Shown: positions 35,531 through 45,159 of the stretch, piece after piece | Position numbering within the stretch: the first letter of the stretch is position 1 | How the letters are laid out: each line of letters starts with the position of its first letter | DNA from: Ignavibacteriales bacterium | Lineage (GTDB): Bacteria > Bacteroidota > Ignavibacteria > Ignavibacteriales > Melioribacteraceae | Assembly (NCBI GenBank): GCA_020635275.1 | Contig: JACKAA010000006.1 | Span: 1 to 64,000, forward strand | Direction of reading: 5' to 3' | Length of the DNA stretch: 64,000 nucleotides | Position numbers and translations under genes: made by a program | The notes under the pieces: model-generated | Seen by the model: only the letters and a program-made list of their open reading frames with translations | What the model was told of the DNA's origin: nothing | The model's database searches: none

Positions 35531-38074
35531 ATGAAAAAATTAAATAAAACATTATTTTTGATGATTATAATTTTATTCGTTGCGCTTTCTTGCACTTCAG
35601 ATAAATCAAATAAAATTTCCGATTTAAGAAAAATAGGACCCCAAGCAGATGGAAGTTTTCTTGTTCCATCTAATCAAATTTTACGTCCAGCAGGAAAACA
35701 AATTTATTTTCCGGGTAGACCGGTCGATTTAGCACTATCCAATGATGAAAAAATTCTTGCAGTTTTAAATAAAAGTTCATTAGAAATCATAAATATAGAT
35801 TCACAAAAAATTATCCAAACACTTCACATTGGCGGAGGTGCATCTTTTAAAGGGATTGCATTTTCATCAGATCAAAAAAATATTTTTGTTAGTCAAGCAA
35901 GAGATAAAATTTTAATTGCCCAACAGACTGAGGATAACACTTGGCAATGGAAAAATTCCATATTATTTGAAAAGCCTAAAATTGGTGGTCTTCCAGTGCC
36001 TGGGGGATTTGAAATTTCCGAAAATGAATCAAAGGTTTATGTTCCGCTAAATAGAAGTAATACTTTAGCAATAATTGATATGAAGGATTTTTCTATTATA
36101 AATGAAATTGCCGTTGGTGTTGCTCCATTTCAAGCAATTAACTTAAATGATAAGAAACTTTATGTTTCCAACTGGGGAGGAAGAAAACCTTTACCGGATG
36201 AAGAATCATTTAAATCCTCTGGAAGTGAAGTTTTAGTTGATCCTGAATCAGGCATTGCAAATAATGGCTCTGTGTCTGTTATTGATCTGAATTTAAATAT
36301 AAATGTAAAAAATATTGATGTTGGTTTACATCCCACAAGTATGGTCTTAAATCAAGAGAAAACCTTACTATACATCGCTTGTGCCAATAGTGATTTAATA
36401 TCAGTAATAGATACTAAAAATGATATTGTGGTCAATCAAATTGATGTTAAAATGGATAAGGATTTGCCATTTGGTAGTGCACCTAATGCACTAACATTAT
36501 CAAATGACGACAATAAATTATTTGTTGCAAATGGTACAGATAATGCAATTTGCGTTATAGATTTAGCTAATCAAAATAAAATACTAGGCTTTATTCCAAC
36601 AGGCTGGTATCCAGGCTCAGTAATTCTTGATAAATTAGATAATATTTTTGTAGCAAATACTAAAGGTATTGGATCAAGAGATTTAAAGAAGGATGCAAAG
36701 GGTTATAATTCCCACAACCATTTAGGCTCAGTTTCAATAATCAATAATCCAGAATTGACAAACTTGGATGAAATGACAGAAATTGTTAAAGAAAATAATT
36801 CGTATCAAAATATGGTAAGGCATTTTAATTATGAAGAAGTATCAGAAGAGGAAGTTGCGGTTCCAGTTTTACCTGATCAAAAATCACATTTTAAACATGT
36901 TGTTTATATTATAAAAGAAAATAGAACTTACGATCAGGTTTTTGGTGATTTGCCGCAAGGTGATGGAGATACTTCATTAGTACATTTTGGTTGGGATGTA
37001 ACTCCAAATCATCATAAACTTGCTGAAGAATTTGTTTTGATGGATAATTATTATTGCAGCGGTATATTGAGTGCTGACGGTCATCAATGGACTGATGAAG
37101 CTTATGTTACAGATTACATTGAAAAATTTTTCGGTGATTTTCCCAGAAGTTATCCTTATGATGGCGATGATCCAATTGCTTATTCACCTACTGGATTTAT
37201 ATGGGATAATGTTTTAAAACATGGTTTAACATTTAGAAATTATGGTGAATTTGTTGATGCAATAATTGAACCCAAAAGTGCAACATTCTCTGATATTTAT
37301 AATGATTACAAAAATGGTACAAGAAATATCAAAGTTAGAGCTGAAGTTAACCTTCCGCAAATAAAAGAATATACTTGCTCAACTTTTATAGGATTTCCTG
37401 AAAAAGTACCTGATATTTATAGAGCAGAAGAATTTATTAAAGAATTCCGTGAATTTGAAAAGAATGATAATTTCCCAAATTTTATAATAATGCTGCTTCC
37501 TAATGATCATACTTCCGGAACACGACCTGGATTGCCAACTCCGCGAGCAGCAGTTGCAGATAACGATTTAGCACTCGGTAAAATTGTGGAAGCAATATCA
37601 CATAGTAAATTTTGGAAAGAAACTTGCATTTTAGTTACGGAAGACGATCCTCAAGCTGGGCTTGATCATATTGATGGACACAGAACTGTGGGATTAGTGA
37701 TTAGTCCATATACAAAACGGGGAGAAGTAGTTTCTACTAATTATTCACAAATAAATATGTTCCGAACAATAGAAAATATTTTGGGAATTCCACCATTAAA
37801 TCAATTTGATTTAGCTGCTGAACCTATGACAGATTGTTTTACTGACCAACCAGATTTTACTCCATATAAAGCTCTGCCAAATAAAATTCCGCTAGATGAA
37901 TTAAATCCTTCTTTAGCAGAAATAACCGGTGAACAACATTATTGGGCACAAAAATCAATTGAACAAAATCTTGATGATTATGACAGAATTGAAGAGGAAA
38001 CATTTAATAAAATAATTTGGCATTCAGTAAAAGGTTATGATGTTCCTTATCCGGAAATCATCGAAAATGATTGA
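35531..38074 (+). CDS. YVTN beta-propeller lipoprotein fused to phosphoesterase (acid phosphatase/phospholipase C-like) domain
   Basis: The protein has about 847 residues. The frame opens ten codons earlier, but GTGAGGAC before the ATG at 35531 and the lipoprotein leader (LFVALSCTSD, C21) fix the start. Residues about 60-400 form YVTN-type blades (VDLALSNDEKILAVL, LYIACANSDLISVIDTKND, LFVANGTDNAICVIDL). From about 455 comes the phosphoesterase domain (HVVYIIKENRTYDQVFGDL, LVTEDDPQAGLDHIDGHR), a metal-dependent alkaline-phosphatase-superfamily fold. It may remove phosphate from the substrate or a glycolipid. It is the last gene of the site-C operon. Confidence 0.85.
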   Translation: MKKLNKTLFLMIIILFVALSCTSDKSNKISDLRKIGPQADGSFLVPSNQILRPAGKQIYFPGRPVDLALSNDEKILAVLNKSSLEIINIDSQKIIQTLHIGGGASFKGIAFSSDQKNIFVSQARDKILIAQQTEDNTWQWKNSILFEKPKIGGLPVPGGFEISENESKVYVPLNRSNTLAIIDMKDFSIINEIAVGVAPFQAINLNDKKLYVSNWGGRKPLPDEESFKSSGSEVLVDPESGIANNGSVSVIDLNLNINVKNIDVGLHPTSMVLNQEKTLLYIACANSDLISVIDTKNDIVVNQIDVKMDKDLPFGSAPNALTLSNDDNKLFVANGTDNAICVIDLANQNKILGFIPTGWYPGSVILDKLDNIFVANTKGIGSRDLKKDAKGYNSHNHLGSVSIINNPELTNLDEMTEIVKENNSYQNMVRHFNYEEVSEEEVAVPVLPDQKSHFKHVVYIIKENRTYDQVFGDLPQGDGDTSLVHFGWDVTPNHHKLAEEFVLMDNYYCSGILSADGHQWTDEAYVTDYIEKFFGDFPRSYPYDGDDPIAYSPTGFIWDNVLKHGLTFRNYGEFVDAIIEPKSATFSDIYNDYKNGTRNIKVRAEVNLPQIKEYTCSTFIGFPEKVPDIYRAEEFIKEFREFEKNDNFPNFIIMLLPNDHTSGTRPGLPTPRAAVADNDLALGKIVEAISHSKFWKETCILVTEDDPQAGLDHIDGHRTVGLVISPYTKRGEVVSTNYSQINMFRTIENILGIPPLNQFDLAAEPMTDCFTDQPDFTPYKALPNKIPLDELNPSLAEITGEQHYWAQKSIEQNLDDYDRIEEETFNKIIWHSVKGYDVPYPEIIEND

Positions 38075-38328
38075 GCAAATATGAAAAAATCGGTTCTTTT
38101 TTATCAAATTTATTTGAAGATTTTACAAAATTATAACCATTTTCAATAATAATTTGCCAATCAAGAAAAAAATACATAATTTACTTTAATGATTTAGACA
38201 AACGATTGTCTAAATATTTTAATTAGTTCTTTCATTAAAATTACTTTTATTAAGTATTACTGTACTTAATGTAAAATCAATTTCTTGATACTTCAAAATA
38301 ACATTTCAAAAAAATAAGGAGTACGTAG
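38075..38328. other. 254-base intergenic region with operator D
   Basis: No gene is seen. The only clear element is the long palindromic operator at 38193-38214. A ribosome binding site (AAGGAG) precedes the start at 38329. No convincing terminator was found after the phosphoesterase gene. Confidence 0.5.
38193..38214 (-). promoter_or_regulatory. LacI-type operator (site D), the most complete palindrome
   Basis: TTTAGACAAAC|GATTGTCTAAA pairs at 10 of 11 positions per half and has the central CG of LacI operators. Read on the minus strand, its core is ACAATC|GTTTGT, identical to site A. It lies 115 bases before the DUF1080 gene that opens the 38329-48055 run. Confidence 0.8.
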
Positions 38329-38940
38329 ATGAAAAATATTCTTGCTCTATTTATAATTTTATCTCTTATAATTTCATGTGGTTCTCAAAGTGACAATAAT
38401 AAAACTTCAAATGAACCGGAGTGGATCACATTATTCAATGGAGAAAATTTAGATAATTGGTTCGTTAAAGGTAAAGCTGTATGGGAAGTTAAAGATGGTA
38501 TTATGATTGGTGATGGTGGAATGGGTCATATTTATACAAATGCTGTTGCAACAGATTTTGAAATAAAGGGAACATTTAAAATAAGTGAAAACGGAAATAG
38601 TGGTTTGTACTTTAGAGCTAATCCGCCCGAAGATGATCCTGATAGCTGGCCTAGAGGATATGAAGCTCAAATAGATAACCACCAGGATGCTCATACCGCT
38701 TGGATGTGGAAACCGGGAAATCCAACAGCTAAAGCAAAAAGTTTAATTACGAAAGATAATGAATGGTTTACAATGAGCGTTAAAATGGTTGGCAATCATA
38801 TGCAGATTTGGGTAAATAATGAACTGATGACTGAGTATGATGACACTGAATATACAAAGGGTCATTTTGCAATTCAAGGACATAATCCTGGACAAACAAT
38901 AGAAATAAAAGAACTTGTGTATAGAGATTTAAGTAAATAA
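38329..38940 (+). CDS. DUF1080 lipoprotein, short form
   Basis: A 203-residue lipoprotein (LSLIISCGSQSD, C17). The DUF1080 domain fills the rest: EWITLFNGENLDNWFVKG, VWEVKDGIMIGDGGMGHIYT, GNSGLYFRANPPEDD, RGYEAQIDNHQDAHTAW and the ending IEIKELVYRDL. It is a candidate 3-keto-glycoside hydrolase acting in the periplasm. It is the first gene after operator D, followed by an AGE-type epimerase and a Tat-exported oxidoreductase, which supports a shared pathway. Confidence 0.88.
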   Translation: MKNILALFIILSLIISCGSQSDNNKTSNEPEWITLFNGENLDNWFVKGKAVWEVKDGIMIGDGGMGHIYTNAVATDFEIKGTFKISENGNSGLYFRANPPEDDPDSWPRGYEAQIDNHQDAHTAWMWKPGNPTAKAKSLITKDNEWFTMSVKMVGNHMQIWVNNELMTEYDDTEYTKGHFAIQGHNPGQTIEIKELVYRDLSK

Positions 38941-38973
38941 AAATGCTTTTTACTTAAATTTATTGAGGCTTTT

Positions 38974-40242
38974 ATGAATAATGATTTAACAAAAAAACTT
39001 GAATTATACTTAACTAAAACAAGTGATTATTTAAATACTAAACTGATTCCATTTTGGGCAGAAAAAGCAGTTGAACCTAAATATGGCGGATTTCAAACGA
39101 ACTATGATAAAGATGGAAAAAGAACAGAAGTAACTGAAAAATCTTTTCTTTCACAATGCCGAAGTGTTTTTACTATTTCGCATGCAATGCGTTTAGGTTT
39201 TAATTGGCCAGATGGAAAAGAAGCACTTAAGCAAGGAATAGATTTTATTCTTAATCATTTTTATGATAAAGAAAATGGCGGTTATTTTTGGATTGTTGAA
39301 GAAGATGGAACTCCTAAAGATTTAAATAAAATTATATATGGACATTCATTTTTCATTTATGGATTTTCAGAATATGCTTTACTTACCGGTGACGATGCTG
39401 CTAAAAATGAAGCAATAAAAGTTTTTGATTTACTTCAGGAAAAGATATTTGATAAAAAAAACAAAGGTTATTTTGAACACTTTGATCAGTTCTTTAATAT
39501 AAAAAGTTCTAGAGGCGATATAAGTGTTCATAAATCATTAGATGTACATATGCATCTTATGGAAGCCTTTACTACTCTATATGAATTAACTGGTGCAGAA
39601 AATCATAGACAAGCATTAGTTGATGTTATTGATTTAATTTTTGATAAAATGATCGATCCCGAAACTGGCACCGGAATTTCTATGTTTACGTCGGACTGGA
39701 AACCGATTGCAAATGTCGAACTTGAAACAGTTTGGGGAAGAGACCGTTTTGATGAGGATGGAAAATCCATTGATATAACTTCATACGGTCATAATATTGA
39801 ATTTACATGGTTATATTTATTATCTCAGGATGTTCTTGGTATCCCTCGTGAAAAAAGTCTTGATAAAGTTATGCCAATTTATGAACATACTTACAAAAAT
39901 GGAATTGACTGGAACTATGGTGGAATTTATGTTGAAGGTAAAAGAATTGGACCGGTTACAGAAGCAACCAAAGAATTTTGGCAGCAAGCTGAAGCAATGG
40001 TAGGATTTTTAGATGCATATCTATTAACTAAAGATGAAAAATATTTGGAAGCATTTTTTAATGTTCATGATTTTGTTTTTGAAAAAATGATAAATTGGGA
40101 ACAAGGCGAATGGTTTGCTTTATTATCTGAAGAAGGAAATCTAATTTGGGATTATATGGGGACAAGTTGGAAAGTATTTTATCATACTGTAAGAGGCTCT
40201 TGCCAAGTAGTTAAAAAATTAGAGAAATGTTTGAACAAATAG
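38974..40242 (+). CDS. AGE-family (N-acylglucosamine 2-epimerase / cellobiose 2-epimerase-like) isomerase
   Basis: A 422-residue cytoplasmic alpha6/alpha6-barrel protein, the usual size. Family features include PKYGGFQTNYDKDG, LSQCRSVFTISHAMRLG (R and H lining the active site), YGHSFFIYGFSEYALLTG, SLDVHMHLMEAFTTLYELTG and TEATKEFWQQAEAMVGFL. These enzymes epimerise at C2 or isomerise aldoses/ketoses (GlcNAc to ManNAc, glucose to mannose, cellobiose to glucosyl-mannose). The specific reaction cannot be chosen by eye. Its place between DUF1080 and a Gfo/Idh/MocA enzyme suggests it processes released sugars. Confidence 0.88.
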   Translation: MNNDLTKKLELYLTKTSDYLNTKLIPFWAEKAVEPKYGGFQTNYDKDGKRTEVTEKSFLSQCRSVFTISHAMRLGFNWPDGKEALKQGIDFILNHFYDKENGGYFWIVEEDGTPKDLNKIIYGHSFFIYGFSEYALLTGDDAAKNEAIKVFDLLQEKIFDKKNKGYFEHFDQFFNIKSSRGDISVHKSLDVHMHLMEAFTTLYELTGAENHRQALVDVIDLIFDKMIDPETGTGISMFTSDWKPIANVELETVWGRDRFDEDGKSIDITSYGHNIEFTWLYLLSQDVLGIPREKSLDKVMPIYEHTYKNGIDWNYGGIYVEGKRIGPVTEATKEFWQQAEAMVGFLDAYLLTKDEKYLEAFFNVHDFVFEKMINWEQGEWFALLSEEGNLIWDYMGTSWKVFYHTVRGSCQVVKKLEKCLNK

Positions 40243-40277
40243 TTTGCTTAAAATTATAATAAAATGGAGATTTTAAT

Positions 40278-41663
40278 ATGAGCGAAAAAGAATCAAAAAA
40301 TTCAATGTCAAGGCGCAAATTTATTGGAAATGTTACTTTGGCTTCTGCTGCTTTTACTATTGTTCCAAGAAATGTTTTAGGTGGAAAAGGTTATACTGCT
40401 CCAAGTGATAAATTAAACATTGCAGTCATTGGTGTTGGAGGTAAAGGCAGATCTGACATGTGGAGTTGTTCTTCTGAAAATATTGTGGCCTTATGCGATG
40501 TTGATGATAGAAAAATGGAAGAAACTCTTAAGAAAACTAAAGAAGAAGAAGGCAAACAAGAACTGGCTGAAAAATTAGAGAAAGCTCCAAAATACAAAGA
40601 TTTTCGTGAAATGTTAGATAAGCAAAAAGATATTGATGCTGTTACAGTTAGTACTCCAGATCATACACACGCGGTTGCAGCTGCTTATGCAATGAGGAGA
40701 GGCAAACATGCTTTTGTTCAAAAACCACTTACTCATTCTGTAAAGGAAGCAAGAATTTTAAATCAAATTGCAAAAGAAACCGGCGTAATCACACAAATGG
40801 GTAATCAAGGTCATGCTCAAGAAGGAATTCGACTAATTGCTGAGTGGTTAGCAGATGGTGCAATTGGAGAAGTTAATAAAGTTGATTGTTGGACAAATAG
40901 ACCGGTTTGGGATACAGGAATGGATAGACCGGAAGAAATTCCATCAGTTCCAAGAGATGTTGATTGGAATCTTTGGTTGGGACCAGCAGAATTTAGACCA
41001 TATCACCCGGCATATATGCCATGGAGCTGGAGAGCATGGTGTGATTTTGGAACAGGAGCCTTAGGCGATATGGGCGCTCACATTTTTGATATACCTTATG
41101 AAACATTAAAACTTGGATATCCTACTTCAATTGAAGCGAGCTCAAGTAAATTTAATGAAGAAAGCTGGCCAGTGGCAGAAGTATTTCATTATAAATTTCC
41201 AAAAAGAGGAAATCTGCCAGCAGTTGAATTAGGATGGTATGATGGTGGAATTATGCCTCCAAGACCTGAAGAATTAGAACCAGGCAGAAGAATGGGTGAT
41301 GAAGATGGTGGAGTATTATTTTATGGAACAAAAGGTAAAATAATGTGCGGTTGCTATGGCAGCAGTCCAAGATTAATACCTGAAACAAAAATGAAAGAAT
41401 ACAAACAACCTGAAAAAACTATTCCTCGCTCACCTGGAATACATGAAGAGTGGATCGCATGTATAAAAGAAAACAAACAGGCAACTTCCAATTTTGATTA
41501 TGCTTCAAAATTAGTCGAAACTATGATGCTTGGTAATATTGCAATAAGGATGGCACCTAAATTTGACAAATTAGAATGGGATGGAGAAAAGGGAGAAATT
41601 ACAAATATACCTGAAGCAAATGAATTTCTAATTAGAAAATATCCTGCTGGATGGGAATTATAG
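40278..41663 (+). CDS. Tat-exported Gfo/Idh/MocA-family oxidoreductase
   Basis: A 461-residue protein with a twin-arginine signal (MSRRKFIGNVTLASAAF), so it is exported folded with its nicotinamide cofactor. The Rossmann part (KLNIAVIGVGGKGRSDMW), VSTPDHTHAVAAAYAMRRGK and the catalytic loop AFVQKPLTHSV (EKP altered to QKP) follow. FGTGALGDMGAHIFDIPYETL holds the conserved D and H. It is closely related to the gene product at 55183. Because it lies outside the cytoplasm it must either recycle a bound NAD(P) or pass electrons on. It is a candidate sugar 3-dehydrogenase; GH109-type redox glycosidase is an alternative. Confidence 0.9.
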   Translation: MSEKESKNSMSRRKFIGNVTLASAAFTIVPRNVLGGKGYTAPSDKLNIAVIGVGGKGRSDMWSCSSENIVALCDVDDRKMEETLKKTKEEEGKQELAEKLEKAPKYKDFREMLDKQKDIDAVTVSTPDHTHAVAAAYAMRRGKHAFVQKPLTHSVKEARILNQIAKETGVITQMGNQGHAQEGIRLIAEWLADGAIGEVNKVDCWTNRPVWDTGMDRPEEIPSVPRDVDWNLWLGPAEFRPYHPAYMPWSWRAWCDFGTGALGDMGAHIFDIPYETLKLGYPTSIEASSSKFNEESWPVAEVFHYKFPKRGNLPAVELGWYDGGIMPPRPEELEPGRRMGDEDGGVLFYGTKGKIMCGCYGSSPRLIPETKMKEYKQPEKTIPRSPGIHEEWIACIKENKQATSNFDYASKLVETMMLGNIAIRMAPKFDKLEWDGEKGEITNIPEANEFLIRKYPAGWEL

Positions 41664-41729
41664 GTTTAGTTGGATAAATATTAATCGTGCAAAAAATTAT
41701 TAATAATAATTTAGGAGATAATTCTTATT

Positions 41730-42911
41730 ATGGATGCACAAAATTATAATTCGAAAAAGCTTTTTTTAATGAGTTGTGTTGCCCTAATTGTAACTGCTAT
41801 CAGCTTTGCTCTTAGAGCAAGACTTGAACCTATTTTTATGAGTGATTATGGCCTAACTGCAACAGATATTGGATTTGCATTTGGTCCAGCATTTTACGGT
41901 TTTACAATTTCAATGGTATTGTTTGGTTCTTTCGTAGATTCATGGGGTATGAAAAAAGTATTAACTATGGCTTTCATCCTTCATTTTATTGGTATTACCG
42001 GAACTATATTTTCATCAGGAATGTGGAGCTTATTTTTCTCAACTGCTGCAATAGGAGTTGGTAATGGTGCAATTGAAGCTGCATGTAATCCGCTTGTAGC
42101 ATCAATATATCCAAATAATAAAGCCGCCATGTTAAATAGATTTCACGTTTGGTTCCCAGGTGGAATTGTTATTGGAAGTTTAGTAGCTTATTTCATGTTG
42201 GATGTTCTAAATCTTAATTGGCAATTATATGTTGCTATGCTCTATATACCTTTAGTAATCTATGGATTATTATTCTTAAAAGAAACGTTCCCACAAACAG
42301 AAAGAGTTACTTCTGGTGTTACAACCGGTGAAATGTGGAAATCATTAACCAAGCCAATATTTATATTTATGGCTTTCTGCATGCTTTTAACAGCTGTTAC
42401 TGAACTTGCAACTCAGCAAAGAATTAGTAGCCTTTTAGCAGATGCTAATGCAATACCAATGCTTGTGTTGGCATTAACAACTGGTTTAATGGCGCTTGGC
42501 AGGGCTTTTGCTGGACCAGTAGTTCATAAATTAAGTACATCAGGAATGTTATTATTTTCAGCAATTGTTTCATTTATCGGTTTACAGATGTTGAGTTATT
42601 CTAATGGTTTAATGGTTTATGTTGCTGCTGCAGTATTTGCAGTTGGTGTTTGTTTCTTTTGGCCAACAATGTTAGGATTTGTAGCAGAAGAAATTCCGGA
42701 AAGCGGAGCATTAGGCCTTTCAGTTATTGGTGGATTGGGAATGTTTTCAGTATCAATTGTTTTACCAATAATGGGTGTGTTTATGGATACTGGAACACAA
42801 GGTTCTGAAACTTTAAGATATATGTCTTATTTCCCAGCAATTTTGATTGTTCTGTTTGGATTTTTATATTCAAAATATGGTAAAAAGAAAAAAGTTCAAG
42901 TAAGTGTATAA
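41730..42911 (+). CDS. MFS sugar transporter
   Basis: A 393-residue protein with about 12 membrane segments. The region GNGAIEAACNPLVASIYPNN followed by NRFHVWFPGGIVIGS resembles the FHS/FucP branch of the major facilitator superfamily, which imports fucose, glucose and related sugars with protons. RBS AGGAG lies upstream. It would carry the periplasmic breakdown product into the cell, where the following Gfo/Idh/MocA and TIM-barrel enzymes act. The substrate is inferred only from context. Confidence 0.88.
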   Translation: MDAQNYNSKKLFLMSCVALIVTAISFALRARLEPIFMSDYGLTATDIGFAFGPAFYGFTISMVLFGSFVDSWGMKKVLTMAFILHFIGITGTIFSSGMWSLFFSTAAIGVGNGAIEAACNPLVASIYPNNKAAMLNRFHVWFPGGIVIGSLVAYFMLDVLNLNWQLYVAMLYIPLVIYGLLFLKETFPQTERVTSGVTTGEMWKSLTKPIFIFMAFCMLLTAVTELATQQRISSLLADANAIPMLVLALTTGLMALGRAFAGPVVHKLSTSGMLLFSAIVSFIGLQMLSYSNGLMVYVAAAVFAVGVCFFWPTMLGFVAEEIPESGALGLSVIGGLGMFSVSIVLPIMGVFMDTGTQGSETLRYMSYFPAILIVLFGFLYSKYGKKKKVQVSV

Positions 42912-42939
42912 TTTTGTTAAATAAAAAATAGAGTTTGTA

Positions 42940-44103
42940 ATGAGAAGAAAATTAAAAATGGGTATGCTTGGTGGAGGACCAGGTGCATTTATTGGTGAAG
43001 TTCATAGAAAAGCTGCAAGGATGGATGGATTTGTTGATATTGTTGCCGGAGCATTTGATATTGATCCGGTTAAATCCCATCAAATGGGAAAAGAACTTAA
43101 TTTGGATTCAAGTAGAGTTTACGATGACTACAAAAAAATGATAGAAGGTGAACTTGCTATGGATAAAAAAGATAGGATTGATTTTGTATCAATTACTACT
43201 CCAAATAATTGGCATTTCCCAATGGCAAGAGATTTCCTAAAAGCTGGTTTTCATGTAATGTGTGAAAAGCCTATGACTATTACTGTTGATGAAGCTTTAG
43301 AATTGCAGAAATTAGTTGAGGAAACGGGAAAAGTTTTTGGACTAATGCACACATATACCGGTTATCCAATGGCAAAACTTGGAAAAGATTTAATAAGTAA
43401 AGGTGAATTAGGAAATATTAGAAAAATTGTAGTTAGATATCCTCAAGGTTGGTTAACAGATGCTCTGGAAAAGACTGGACAAATGCAAGCTTCATGGAGA
43501 ACTGATCCCAAGCAAACCGGTGCAGGCGGCAGTATTGGAGATATTGGTATTCATGCTGCAAATTTAGCTGAATATTTTACTGGTTTAAGAATTAATGAAA
43601 TTAGTGCAGATATTACTTCCTTTGTTGAAGGAAGACCTGTTGACGATGATGCTAATATTTTATTGAGATTTGATAGTGGAGCTAAAGGAGTTTTATTCTG
43701 CAGTCAAATTTCGGTTGGTGAAGAAAATGATCTTGCAATTTGGATATATGGCACCAAGAAAAGTTTGGAATGGCATCAGGAAGAACCAAATTATTTATAT
43801 GTTAAAGAAGGTAACGGACCAATGCAAGTTTGGAAACGTGGTAATTCTTACGTTGCTGAAATGAGTGAAGCAGCTGGACGCGGAACCAGATTACCTTCAG
43901 GTCACCCGGAAGCTTTATTAGAAGCAATTGCAAATATTTATAATAATTTTGGTGATACAATTAGAAAAAGAGAAGATAATTTAGATGCAGATGAAAAATT
44001 AATTTCTGATTTTCCAAATGTTGATGATGGTGTGCGAGGTATGAAATTTATTGATACAGTGATAAAAAATTCTAAAGGTAATGAGAAATGGACTTCAATT
44101 TAA
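42940..44103 (+). CDS. Gfo/Idh/MocA-family oxidoreductase (cytoplasmic)
   Basis: A 387-residue enzyme without export signal. The nucleotide-binding start is KMGMLGGGPGAFIGEVHRKA; the catalytic EKP is intact (VMCEKPMTITVDEA), and GGSIGDIGIHAANLAEYFTG contains the conserved D/H pair. Members with this GGGPGAFIGEVHR opening are commonly paired with the TIM-barrel isomerase/epimerase type that follows 21 bases later, as in Bacteroides 3-keto-glycoside loci. It is probably an NAD(H)-dependent sugar or keto-sugar dehydrogenase that reduces or oxidises the imported keto-sugar. Confidence 0.9.
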   Translation: MRRKLKMGMLGGGPGAFIGEVHRKAARMDGFVDIVAGAFDIDPVKSHQMGKELNLDSSRVYDDYKKMIEGELAMDKKDRIDFVSITTPNNWHFPMARDFLKAGFHVMCEKPMTITVDEALELQKLVEETGKVFGLMHTYTGYPMAKLGKDLISKGELGNIRKIVVRYPQGWLTDALEKTGQMQASWRTDPKQTGAGGSIGDIGIHAANLAEYFTGLRINEISADITSFVEGRPVDDDANILLRFDSGAKGVLFCSQISVGEENDLAIWIYGTKKSLEWHQEEPNYLYVKEGNGPMQVWKRGNSYVAEMSEAAGRGTRLPSGHPEALLEAIANIYNNFGDTIRKREDNLDADEKLISDFPNVDDGVRGMKFIDTVIKNSKGNEKWTSI

Positions 44104-44124
44104 AATTTAATAAGGAGTAAAAAA

Positions 44125-45120
44125 ATGGCCAGACCAATTACACTTTGTACTGCTCAATGGGCTGATATGCCGTTGGAAGTTTTAGCTAAAAAAGCAAGTG
44201 AATGGGGATATGACGGACTTGAGTTAGCTTGCTGGGGCGATCATATGGATGTTTTTAAAGCGGCTGAAGATCTTGATTACTGTGCGAAGCAAAAAGAAAT
44301 TTTAACTAAGAATAATTTAAACTTATTTTCCATAAGTAATCATCTAGCTGGACAATTAGTTTGCGATCCAAATAATGATAATCGTTCTGATGGTTTTGCT
44401 CCAAAAGATTGTGCAGGAGATTCTGAGAAAAAAAGAGCATGGGCTGTTGAGGCAATGAAAAATTCAGCTAAAGCTGCCAAGAATCTGGGATTAGGTGTTG
44501 TTAATGGATTCACAGGTTCTCCGATTTGGCACATGTTATATAGTTTTCCTCCTGTTGATCCGCAAACAATTGAAGATGGATTTAAATATTTTGCAGAAAT
44601 GTGGAATCCTATTCTTGATGTATTTGACGAATGTGGAGTTAAATTTGGTCTGGAAGTTCATCCTACAGAAATTGCTTTTGACATTGTGACTGCTAAAAGA
44701 GCAATTGAAGCAGTAAATGGAAGAAAGGCTTTTGGATTCAATTTTGATCCTAGCCACCTGCATTGGCAAATGATAGATCCAGTTGTTTTTATTCATGAAT
44801 TTTCAGATAGAATCTATCATGTTCATATGAAAGATGCTTCTATACAATTGAACGGTAGATCAGGTATTTTAGCCTCACATTTGGATTTTGGTCATAAAGA
44901 CCGAGGTTGGGACTTTAGATCACTTGGCCATGGCGGTGTTGATTTTGAAGAAATTATTAGAGCCTTAAATCATATTGGATATGATGGACCTCTTTCTGTT
45001 GAATGGGAAGATAGCGGAATGGAAAGAGAATATGGAGCAAAGGAAGCATGTGATTTTGTAAAGGATATTAATTTTATTCCTTCATCAATTAAATTTGATG
45101 CTGCATTTGATGACAAGTAG
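44125..45120 (+). CDS. Sugar phosphate isomerase/epimerase-family TIM barrel
   Basis: A 331-residue protein of the xylose-isomerase-like AP endonuclease-2 barrel group. Metal ligands are recognisable: E177 (GLEVHPTE), D208 and H211 (FNFDPSHLHW), H234 (YHVHMKDA) and E293 (SVEWEDSG). Domains of this type act as keto-sugar isomerases, epimerases or, in 3-keto-glycoside pathways, lyases. It lacks a signal peptide and sits directly behind the Gfo/Idh/MocA gene at 42940, with which it probably forms a two-step unit. Confidence 0.9.
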   Translation: MARPITLCTAQWADMPLEVLAKKASEWGYDGLELACWGDHMDVFKAAEDLDYCAKQKEILTKNNLNLFSISNHLAGQLVCDPNNDNRSDGFAPKDCAGDSEKKRAWAVEAMKNSAKAAKNLGLGVVNGFTGSPIWHMLYSFPPVDPQTIEDGFKYFAEMWNPILDVFDECGVKFGLEVHPTEIAFDIVTAKRAIEAVNGRKAFGFNFDPSHLHWQMIDPVVFIHEFSDRIYHVHMKDASIQLNGRSGILASHLDFGHKDRGWDFRSLGHGGVDFEEIIRALNHIGYDGPLSVEWEDSGMEREYGAKEACDFVKDINFIPSSIKFDAAFDDK

Positions 45121-45159
45121 AAATCAGTGATTAGATTTTAATATTAATGTTAGGAGTAA